From assembly GCA_037893225.1 (NCBI GenBank), contig JAZGUH010000157.1, positions 62,001 to 126,000 of the forward strand: 64,000 nucleotides of DNA. Reading direction: 5' to 3'. Origin of the DNA: Hippasteria phrygiana. Taxonomy: Eukaryota > Echinodermata > Asteroidea > Valvatida > Goniasteridae. Every line of letters begins with the position of its first letter. Position 1 is the first letter of the stretch. Below the pieces are notes generated by a model, which saw only the letters and a program-made list of their open reading frames with translations, was not told the origin of the DNA and ran no database searches. Shown one piece after another: positions 33,301 through 45,300 of the stretch. The position numbers and the translations under genes are program-made.

Positions 33301-36300
33301 AGTAAGGAAATTGACGTTTTCACCAAAATTTTAATCCAATTTGTTTTTCAAACAAAAGTAGTGATTTTTGCGCTGATGCATCAGCCTGTCATATAAACGC
33401 TTTTAAGCAGTCGTTGGGTTCAACATTAGAACGTAATCAAAAGTGTTTATGCTATCGATAAACTGGTTTATCAGATTACTCCCAGCAGCGCCGAAGGTAA
33501 AGTCAAAGTTAATTTGACCGCAGCATCAAATATAAACAAAATTCCATGTGCCAAATACTAAGTTCGGATTATTTAAAGTTAAAGATATATTGCCTGGTTC
33601 TATTCCACTTTCGCCCCGAAAAATGTTTTGTGTTTTTGCTTGTGGTTTTTGTATTTCTATTTTACTGGCAATGTAAAGTTGTTTTCCGTTTAAATAAAAC
33701 ATACAATGTTTGCCTTTCAAGAAAGAACTTGCTTAAATTGGAAACGTTAGGCCAGCTAAGTTTGTTAATTCGAAAATTCTTTTTACAAAAATACCTTTTT
33801 GAAGAGCATGGACAATTTTCACAAGGTCATATCACCCGTTGACGTCAGCATAATGTGTTTGTAATCACAGTACATGGTAATAATACATTTCTAATCTTTT
33901 TACACACATTTTTGAGAAAAACAATTTAGATAGTTATTTTTGTGAAAAATGCTGATTATTTTCGTTCATTTTCTCGAAACCCGATAGACCACCTGTTCGG
34001 AAGTGTCTACAGGGTCTAGGAGGCGTGGTTTGGGACAAGGCGGAGACGTGGATGTGTCGATCTGAAAATGCTACCTTCGCACAAGATCTAGATCGGGTTA
34101 AGTAGCCTACTGTTTACTATGCACTTTCAAATACACTGCGGGTATAGTATACAACATTTGCTTTTGCTGTAGCTTTCAGAATTAAATGGATTTGGAGGTT
34201 AGTATTTTATAGCAAATACTGTAACACTGACCTGTTTAAAGTTTTGTGTGAATAGATGCTAGGAAAACAAAGAGGAAAATGCTATTCTTGTAGTCTGGTT
34301 CCCTGACCCTGGTGCGGCGTGTGTAATGTATCATAGTTACAAAAGTCTTTACTTAATTACATGTATAATACAATTTTGCATAGGTAATTATCTAACGCAT
34401 CCTCATTTGCATATACTTAACGTCAGAACAATCCATTAACGTTTGGGCCGGGTGTGAGGGGTGGACTCCCCACCGGCTGTAAGCTGCCCCAAATACTGCT
34501 CTGTTAGGACCCTGTGTGCTTTTACAGTGAAAAATGTTCCAACATGAGCCATTATTAAAGATAACTCATTAATCGCGTGTGGTAATTGACCATTCACAGG
34601 CGCTGAAGGAGACCAAGAATTTTGGCCTTGGAAGTAAGGCCGACCTGACCTTTATTAAGATTATCCTGAGCCTCTGTTCGTTTATGAACGAATTTAAAGA
34701 TACAATTTCACAGGTAAGCATAAAGAAAACATTTATTTGTCAGAATGAGAAAAAAAGAATTGTATCAGTTCAAATATTAGTAATTAGTTCTCGGCATGTT
34801 TTGTCCTTTTAAACAAAGTAAGGATCTTAACCATCTTTTTTAAAGTCAAGTAAAAACGACGTTATTGTTCTTAAATGTACTGATTGAAAACACAACTTCT
34901 CGAAAACACAGTTCTCTTGTATTTCTAGTGAGTATAGGCCTATAGGCGCTGATATGTTATTCACTGTGTTCAGTTTAAAATTACAATAGAATTGAGGTTT
35001 TGTACAATTATGCCGGATACCAGGGACGTGGCAAGCAATATTTTATTCAGAGTACCGGTAACGTCACAGCCAAAAAGTGGTTGTTTTGGTACACTGAAAA
35101 AATATTCCCCTACAATTTACGGTCGAAAGTCGTGCAGCGAGATGCCAGAATTCAACCGTATTTTTAACGGTTGAACCGTTTATGTTTTTAATGATAAACC
35201 GTATTTTTCACGGTGAAAAGTCTGTGAATCCTTGCCATTTTTACGGGCACCGTGTTTTGTTTTTAGAACAACGGAAAAAGGTATAGTACTGGAAGCTAGG
35301 TTGCCATTAATTATACTGCAAATTACAAACTGAATGGTGTTGCGCTTTAGCTATATATTCAGCTTATCCCACCATATTAAAGTCATGGTTTCCCATGAAC
35401 AATTTCAAAATTTGAATACGAAAGGAGATGTAATGAGAATCTTTACCTATGCTGGTAAAAAGAAAATTATATTGTGGAATTGTTTGAATAAAACATATTG
35501 TGGTAAAGAAAGTGTATTTTTGGACTAAACACGGCAATTGAACCTGACTTTTATGAACACAAATTTCCTCATTTCTGATTGGTCGTGCAATTGCTACGTT
35601 ATGAGCGGCCCTTTACAGGTTTGCCCGTAAAATATAATGCAGAGTCCATTTACAGTTACTCATAGTGAATATTTACATGTTTTTCACCGTAAAAAAACAC
35701 AGGAATTCCTTTACAGTGTGGGCGGTGGTACGCCTCACATTCTGTTTGTCCTTAATATCAAGAATCTCTAATAACTGTAAAAAACATAAAATCTTTATTT
35801 CTGATGTATTCTTCATTGTTCAACAACCAATTTTTTTAAATTCGCATTTAAACTTCTGTGAACGCTGAAGAGTTCACCTATATGCTTTCTAAAAGAAAAT
35901 ACCACAAAATGTAAAATAATTGTCAACACGGATTGTACAAACTCATAAAACATATACCGTTCATTGCCAAAATTAAATAATCTACATAACCATTAACTTT
36001 AGGTAAATCCCAATATGTCACACCGTGAATTACTCAATTATTATTCCTTTTGATGCAATTTTGGTTAAAATTCCATTCAAATTCAATTCAAATTCAAACC
36101 TGAATCTATTACAGACACTTTCTCAGAATGAAAGTCAATGAAATCATGAAAACAAAATTGCAGAAAACGAATAAAGAGGAAGCAGTTGAACAAAGTGAAA
36201 TCAATAAACGTATTGAAGTCACGTGAAAATACACGGTTAGTAGAGCTGTTGTACACTCTAAAACTTTGTTTAGCAATTAAACACAATCTTGCTATCAGTT

Positions 36301-39300
36301 TGTAAATATGTTTAGAAGCTACACATTACGTGTCCAATTGCTAAGCACCAATGTTCAATGGCTAAACACTATCAGTCAACACGCTAAACATGTTTAGTAT
36401 GTAAACGTGTTTACAAACTGATAGCAAAAAAGTGTTTAATTGCTAAACACAGTTTTTGCAGTGTACCTTTGCCTTGGACGACACCAGATAGGCTTGGTGT
36501 ACAATAATTTTGTCAATAATTTGAAGAATAACTAAAAGTCAATAAATTAAGTTCTTACATTTAGGTTTTGAGGATTTTTTTTTAATTCTTTGGTTAATAA
36601 AGACATACTGTTTAAATGAATATTTGGGTAATTCCAGTATAAAATACCATGTTGAAAGAGGCTATTTCTAACTTTGAGAAGTTATATTGAGTCTTAACAA
36701 AAGATCTCCTTCTAACACATAATTACAATTTTGAGGAAGTGGGTTGTGAGAATTTTTGAACATCTTTTGTTTATTTTGTTTTGTTTGTTAAATTTCCCCC
36801 CCCAGAAAACTATGATGATTTTGCAGTTCATCAACTACTTGTTGGCCCTTCCAAAGCCACTTCTGCCGCAAGCATTTAACAACAAGTAAGAGTTCCCTTT
36901 CCTCCAGCCGATTTCCCGAAACTCTGCGTAATTTACGCCGTGGCGTATAATGATTTGCCGTAAACCCTAGCCGTAAATTACGTCACGTAAATGGTGCGCA
37001 TGCAGTTGAGCAATGTTGTGCCGATCGATTTTGCAATGTGTAGCTAGCTGCGTAATGTATTAGACAAAGATGATAATGGCTGTTACAAAGAACGTTTGAG
37101 TATATATAACATTAGAAATTAATGAAAAAATATATATATTACAAACCGGCAGCCGATGTTCACGTCATTACCCACATAAATATGCATACAAAAGGGCAGC
37201 AAACGGCTATACGATGCTCCCGCCGCTTGTTAAGTTAGGCCCCTCGCTTCACGGTTTGTGCAGACCAACTTAAGGCCTGTTCATATGTAACGGCAGCACT
37301 TCAGGGGGGAATGCGTGTCTAGCATTCATCAGTAGTGCTACTGCTGGGGGTTCGCAAGAGTTTCTGACATGGGTCAGAGGTCGCAGGTCAAGGATTAACA
37401 AGGGTCTCGACAGAAGCCTCAGGTTCAAGAAGATTTATTGTCGCATTGGCTCCGTGAAAACTGTGAATAAACAATACATGTAGTCCACAAAATGTAATAT
37501 ATGACAGTTGTGTATATCGATTACATGTATATAAGTGTAATAAACATCAGAAAATCAGACTGAGTTTGAGCACAAACGAAGTAATCATTTGCTGGTCATG
37601 GTAAGAATTAAGTCACGAAAATATCATAACATCTCATCAAATACAAGGACATTACTTCTTGTCCAAGACAAATAAGTGTAACAAATTTACCTCCTTGCAT
37701 CCTTTTGTTCTTATCAGTGGAATTATTAGCTGATTAGCAGAGAAAACGATCCAAAATCAGTGTTAAAAGGCTGACTGCTATGAGATTGAACATGTGCGTT
37801 ATTCGTTTGTTTGTTGCTAAGGAGTGTACTCCACTGTACTTCAACAGAGGGCGCTATACAATAAAATGTGATCATCAGGACACATTTACATGGCTCCCCA
37901 AAATTAGCAATCTAATTTTGATTTCAAAAACAGAAAAACTGTCAATCAGAATACAATGAACATAAACCCTTTAAGCTAGTAATACATAATCAGGTTTAAC
38001 TCTTAACATAAGGCACAAACAGGTGCCAACACCTTTAAAGGCCAGGTCTCAACGCTTTAACATAATCTACACAGTTACATCAGGTGTACCACAAGTTAGG
38101 AGTGATTAAAGGCTCCTTGGTGGGGATTCCCGGTTTCCTGCTACTGGCTCTCGAGGAGGACAACAAGCTTCTGAATCGGGCGTTCAAGATATCTGGTTGG
38201 ACGGGTCCTCTTGCCTTTGGTATCCAAAGTAGAGTCAGCTATGGCTAGCTTTACTCTTCGAACATGCCCGTCAGTGCTCGGAAAGACTTCTGACACTCGT
38301 CCGAGCTGCCATTGGTTGCGTGCTAGGTTATCGTCCACTATTATGACGATGTCTCCCACTTTCACTTCCGGTTTTTCCTTGGTCCATTTCTGACGCACTT
38401 GAAGAGTATGTAGAAACTCCTTTTTCCATCGAGCCCAGAACTCGTTCACCAGGTGTTGGACCCTTCTCCAACGTTTCTTTGAGTACACATCCACACGCTG
38501 AAATGTACCCGGTGGTGGAAGGATGACGCTGGACTTCAAGGTAAGCAGATGGTTGGGGGTGAGTGGTTCTGGTGACTTAGGGTCATTAAGGTTGTCCACT
38601 GACAGTGGTCGACCGTTGACTATCGCTGCGGACTCACACATAAGAGTCCTGAGTGATTCATCATCGAGTTGCGTCCCATGCTGTTCCACAAGGGCGTTGA
38701 GCACTCTCCTCACTGATCTTATTTGTCTCTCCCAAACACCTCCTGCGTGACTTGATGAGGGAGCATTCATCTTTGCTGAGGGGTAGTCACATCCTTTTCC
38801 TCCAAGGAAGTGTCGTACCTTGGTCTGGTCAATCTCTTCTACAGCTCTCTTCAATTCTAACTCTGTACCGACAAAGTTGGTGCCTCGGTCCGACCTCAGT
38901 AGTCTTACTGACCCACGCACTGCTGTGAAGCGACGTAGAGCGTTGATAAAGGAGTCGGTCGTGAGAGAGTTGGCCACTTCGATATGGATTGCCCTTGATG
39001 CCATACAGGTGAATAACACCCCATACCGTTTCACTTCCTTTCTACCTTCCTTTATGGTCCATGGGCCAAAGTAATCGACTCCACAGTAGGTGAAAGGCGG
39101 TGCAGGCTGGAGTCTGTCTTCGGGGAGATTGGCCATCTTCTGTTCTCCAGGTTTGCTGTACAATCTGCGACACTTGACGCATCGATGGATGAGACTGGCT
39201 ACAGCTGAACTGCAACCGACTATCCAGAAGCCATTAGATCGTATGGCCTGTGTTGTCATGCTTCGACCTTGATGGGCGACTTGCTGATGAAAGTACCGGA

Positions 39301-42300
39301 CTATCATCTCAGTGACGTAGTGTTTCCGAGGAAGAATTGCTGGATGCTTAAAGCCGAAGGATGTTTCTGCTTTCTGGATGCGCCCGCCAACTCTCATGAC
39401 ACCATCTTCATCTATGAAGGGATCGAGTTTGAAGATGGAACTCGTCTTCCTCAGTGTACGATTCCGTTTCCTCGCTGTTTGTCTATCAACGTCACTGCTA
39501 TCCACTTTGAGGCATGAAAGTGCCTGCAATTCTTGAGGAAATGCTTCCTTCTGGCCGAGCTTGAGTATCTGGATCTCAGCATGCTGAAGGTCTTGGACAG
39601 CGAGACGTTTCTGGTTGGGGAGGGTTGCCATCCTTTGGGCATCATTTTGGGTCCCCTCTTGAGATTTCCTCTTAATTCGATTTTGAAGCCTTTTCTTGAA
39701 GTCTATGCAAATGGCAATGACTCGCTTAGCTTGACGCCAGTCTGAAAAGCGTGTTAGATCTATAACAGGGAGTGTTGACTGTGTCGACATGACTTGCACG
39801 GCCTTCACTTCTGGATCGCCTTCCATGAGTTGGTAGCCTGGGTTTTGTTTCGCGGGGAGATTTTCTTCCCACAGGAATGTTGGTCCCCTGAGCCACTTGG
39901 ACGTTGCCAGCTCCGAGGATGTGATGCCTCTGGAACCTTCATCGGCTGGATTGTCTTTGGAAGCAACATGTCTCCACTGGCTGGGGTCGGAATGATTCCT
40001 TATTTGCTGAACTCTGTTCGCAACGAACACTTGGAATCTTCGGGTCTCGTTGCTGATATAGCCCAGCACAATGTTGCTATCAGTCCAGTAGAAGTGTGTC
40101 ACATCAACATCCAGCTCCCTTTGGAGTTGAGAACCCACTCTGACGGACACTACTGCTGCTGTGAGCTCGAGTCTTGGTATAGTAGTCAGTTTCAACGGGG
40201 TCACTCGACTTTTCCCCATCACTAGTGAACAGTGGACTTGGTTACGATTGTCAATCTGCCTGAGGTAGGTGCACTGTGCATAGCCAATAGTGCTGGCATC
40301 CGAGAAGTGATGGAGTTCTCTTGACACCACATTTCCAAAGGAATCTGGCTGAAAGCATCGGGGTATCATCAGCCCTTCAAGGCCGGGAAGGCTTCTTCTC
40401 CAGTTCTCCCAGCGCGACCTAATCTCATCGTCTAGTGGTGAATCCCAGTCGACTTGATTTCTGCACAGATCTTGTAAAATTCTTCTTCCCGTCAGTAGCA
40501 CAGGTGCAACAAAACCTAGTGGGTCGTAGATGGATCCTATGGTTGACAGGATGCCTCGTCTCGTCAAGGGCTTGTCTTGTAGAGCGATGCGGAAATTGAA
40601 ACAGTCGGATTCCACGCACCACTGGACACCTAAAGCTCTTTCAACAGGGAGAGTATCATTAGTGAGATCGAGGTCCTGTATGCCCTTTGCACGTTCCTTA
40701 GGCTCGATACACTCTATCACATCTCTAGAATTGGACACAAACTTGTGAAGGTGAAGCCCGCCTCGTGAACACAGATCCTTGGTTTGGTTGATGAGACTGA
40801 TGGCTTCTCTAGAAGATGAGACTGACTTCAACCCATCGTCTACATAAAAGTCCCGTTGGACGAATTGGGCTGCCTGTTCTCCGCACTCACTCCTGTAGTC
40901 CTCTGCAATGGACTTTAAGCCGAAGTTGGCACATCCTGGGGATGATACAGCGCCGAACACGTGTACACCCATTCTGTACTCTAAAGGATCGGTATTGAAG
41001 TCTCCACCTTCCCACCAAAGGAACCTCAAGTAGTCGCGGTGTTCGCAGTTGACCTTGAACTGGTGGAACATTTGCTCCACATCACACATGAATGCAATGG
41101 GATTTTGCCGGAATCTGCACAGTATGCCAACAAGATTGTTGATCAGATCTGGGCCCTGGAGAAGATGACCGTTTAGAGACACCCCTTTGAATGTCGCACT
41201 GCAGTCGAAGACCACGCGAATCTTTCCTGGCTTTTTGGGATGATAGATGCCGTGGTGGGGAATGTACCACACCCCAGGCTTCTTACTGCTGCAATCTCCC
41301 ATAGGCACTCGTTCTGCATGGCCCTTCTGTATGATGTCGCCTACAAACGAGGTGTAATCATCATGGAAGTTTGGATTCTTCCTGAATCGGCACTTGAGAT
41401 AGTTTAAGCGATGTAGGGCCAAAGACTTGTTGTTTGGAAGGTCTGGATTGCTCTCTCGAAACGGTAGAGGCATCTCGTAGTAGCTGTCTGGTCGCTGGTG
41501 GATTCCTTCCTTTATCTTGGCAAGAAACTTCTTGTCATCTTGTGAAAAGGGTTTGTCTTCTGTAGTTCGCTCTGAAAAATCCAGGCTCATCATCTCTGTT
41601 ATGTCGAGAGGGCTAATGACTTCCTTGACTCGAGTCTTAAAGCAGATCAGAGAATGGCTTTGTACTGCTAACTCGTCAGAACCGTCAGGTGGCATTTCGC
41701 ACGAGAGGACTTTGTGGCTTACGCCGATGGGGTCCACGCGGTTGTCACCGTCATCTGAATTAGGGTTCACGATGCCGACAATACCCCATCCAAGATCTGT
41801 TCTCTGAGCATAGGGATCATCATCGGTGGGGGGTATCACTTCCCGAGGGGCAAGTGCCCGGGCGCAGTTGTAGCCAATCAGTAGCCCGATTTCACAATCT
41901 GACAAAGGCATCAATTCGTTCGCCATCCTCTGAAGATGTGGCCAGTTGTGAGCCATTTCAGTAGTTGGGATATGGGAGCGATTCGCCGGCATGATTTCTC
42001 TTGTGAATGTCGCAGGGAGAGTTATTCGTACTTCACTGTTGTGACCACGAACTTGTAGGCCTTTAATCTTTTTGGAGTCTACTTTCTGGTTCCTGGAGTA
42101 CATGGTGGACAACAAGAGCTGTACCTTAGGTCCTTTGGCTCCAATGGCTTTACACGTGCTGTCAAGAATGAAAGATGTGTCCGACTGTGTGTCAAGCAGA
42201 GCGTAGATTAAGCGTTCCCTTTCAGGACTGTCTTGGTGGGATATCCATACTGGAACGATCATGGATGCTTTGCTGCCTTCTGATGTTTCACTGAGATGGC

Positions 42301-45300
42301 TTACTCTCGTATGTGAACTAGTTGACTTCACTGATGAGTGCTCTGATTTTGTCAGTGCATCCTGTTGATCTGGCTTCTTAACATCACCATGGAGTGCAGT
42401 GGGATGCTTCTTAGCACAGGTACTGCATGTTTTTCTGTTCCGGCACTCCTTAGATCTGTGACCTTGAAATAGGCAGCCAAAGCACAATCCCCTTTTCATC
42501 ACGAAGTCTTTCCTCTCTGTCAATGGCTTGGAAAGAAATATTTTGCATTCGCTCAAGTGATGATTGTCCTTGTGGCACAGGAAACATGACTGTGGTTTGG
42601 ATGTTCTTTCCCGAGTTGTCTTGGTCACATCTGTAGAGAATGAACTTCTCTTTTCAAAACCCTTTTCATTTCCTCGGCTTGTCCTTGAATTCCTTGATTC
42701 CTCGGGTTTGTCCATTGCTCTCACAGACTGGAGAGATGTGATGGGGTCACATGCGATGTTAGCCTCCCTTGTTATGAAGTTCACGAATTCTGTGAACGGG
42801 GGAAACATCTGCTTGGTTTCCTTCGATTCTGCTGCCTTTCGGGCCCATCGTGCAACCAGCCACTCGGGTAACTTGGTGAGCATTTTCCTGTTCTCCCTCT
42901 CATCGTTGAGAATGTTCAAGCTTTGGACGGTTTGCATCGCAGCTTCGCACTGTCGCAGGAAGTCTGCAAAACGTCGTAAGCCTGTACCATCTCTGGAGGA
43001 AATCTTGGCCCAGGAGTCTAGCTTATCACGAAAGGCACTAGCCACAATGAAGGGGTCACCGTATCTCTGCTGGAGCAGCTTCTTTGCCTTGAGGTAGGCA
43101 TCATCCTCCGACAACAGGAAGAAGCCTTCCACAACGTCCTTCGCAGACCCTGCCAAATATTTCTTTAGGTAGTGAAGGCGTTCTGATGGAAGTATTCCTC
43201 GGCGTTCTATCAGTGTTTCAAAACTACTCTTCCAACTCGGAAATTTGAGTGGGTCCCCAGAGAAAAGTCCAGGCTCTGGAGGGGGCAGACGGCTCAGGCT
43301 GAGCTGATCGACCAGGCATTTTGTGATGCCAAGTATGTCCATGGCTGAAGTCTGTTCAGCACTGTGTGTCTCTGTAAGTGGAGCTGGGGCAAAGTGCGTA
43401 CCCGTAGATGCAGGTGGAGCAAGATATATGCCCGTAGACGCAGGTGGGGCAAAATATGTCCCGGTAGTCGCAGGTGGGGCAAGTTGGGTGCCGGTAGTCG
43501 CAGGTTGGGCAAAGTGTATCCCTGTTGTCGCAGTTGGGGCAAAATATGTCCCGGTAGTCGCAGGTGGGGCAAGTTGTATGCCCGTAGACGCAGGTGGGGC
43601 AAAATATGTCCCTGTAATCGCAGTTGGGGCAAGTTGGGTGCCTGTAGTCGCAGGTTGGGCAAGTTCTGTGCCCGTGGTAGCAGTTGGGGCAAAATATGTC
43701 CCTGTAATCGCAGTTGGGGCAAGTTGGGTGCCCGTAGTCAGTCCTTCAGAGACTATGCAGTCATCATTGCTGTGGTTTGATGTTTGAAATGATCCCAGAT
43801 AATTCTCCATCATCACATCTTTGTCTTCTGGTGCTACCATCTCGCTGATGCTGGGACAAGCATTTTCCTCTTGCTGTACCCTGCAAATAGCATTCAGTTT
43901 GGCTTCAGTTGCCTGGAGGTCTCGCATGGTGCGTAGCTTTTCAAGCTCAGCCTGCTTCATTTCCAGCTCTGCCTTTTTTGCGTTCTCAGCATCAGCAAAT
44001 TGAAGCTGTGTCTTTAAAGCAGCTGCTTCGGCTGCAAGGGCAGCCTTTGTGGAGACCATGGACGATTGTGAAGAACATGTTCGACGTGACGATTTGGTTC
44101 GAACTGACAGTTCAGATCTGGTATCAGCCTCATGAATGTGCCTTTGGATCTTCTTCATCAGCTGGTGGTCTCCAAGGATTGACTCCATGGTGGCTGAAGA
44201 AGAACCAATTTCTTGATCAGCATTGGAAGTGTTCGGTGTTGAAACTGCAAAGGGTGTCGGTGTGCATGCAGAATCTAGCTTTGTCTTCTCTGACTTGTCC
44301 TTTGACGACATGATGACACCACAGGCTGACTTGGCGCATGTAAAATCTCAAGGGTGTAAGCAATAATAAACAAGGTCCTCTCTGGGCCACCTTACATCAA
44401 TGCACACCAGTCAGGGTAATGCAGTTACAAAATCCTAAACCAGTTTCCAGAGTTCAAACTTGCAATGGATGGATTAAACCTGTATAAGCATGTCAATATC
44501 TGCATGTGTACATATACATACTCATCTATTACAACCTGTGAAATAACACATTTGCATATGTCGCAATACACACATACATAATCAAGAATTTCAACAATAC
44601 AAATGCAAGCAAACACACTCAATTCAGCAATCAATGTACAATGTACATTTAAATTATCACAAGGTAATACAATGTACATGAAAGTAGGGAATGAAAACGT
44701 TCATGTACATGTATGTATCACCTGTATCAGTTCACAAAGTTTCAGGTTCACAGGAGTATCAAGTCCGCAGAAGTTGTGAGCTCACCGACGTTTACAAGTG
44801 AGTGGAAGTTGCTTAATTGTCAATGCCTACACAGGAGTCTTGATAAGTCAAAGTGGTCATATTGATACTGCAGCCTCAGTTTAGTAGTGCCAGAATCCAA
44901 GGAGCGGTGACAGACTGCCATTTCTTGTTCAGGAACAAAATGCTCTGGCTCGCTGTCGCAGAAAATGTTCTGTCATATGGGCATGCTGGGCACATAATGT
45001 CTCCTTCAGCAGGTAAAAGCTGTCACAACTGTTGAACTTCAGGTTTGACAAAGATGCATCACATACCACACCAGCACTGAATTCGGTAGCAATGACGTTC
45101 GCAGCTCGGAGTTTTCACTGTAACGGCAGCACTTCAGGGGGGAATGCGTGTCTAGCATTCATCAGTAGTGCTACTGCTGGGGGTTCGCAAGAGTTTCTGA
45201 CATGGGATGGGTCAGAGGTCGCAGGTCAAGGATTAACAAGGGTCTCGACAGAAGCCTCAGGTTCAAGAAGATTTATTGTCGCATTGGCTCCGTGAAAACT

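Noticed and set aside
38211..44313. Many + strand ORFs across the BEL/Pao region
   Set aside because: All lie antisense to the 2,056-codon Gag-Pol frame and mirror its codon bias.
45119..45295. ORF spanning the right LTR edge as a host exon
   Set aside because: It reads into LTR sequence repeated at 37.3 kb and has no splice support.
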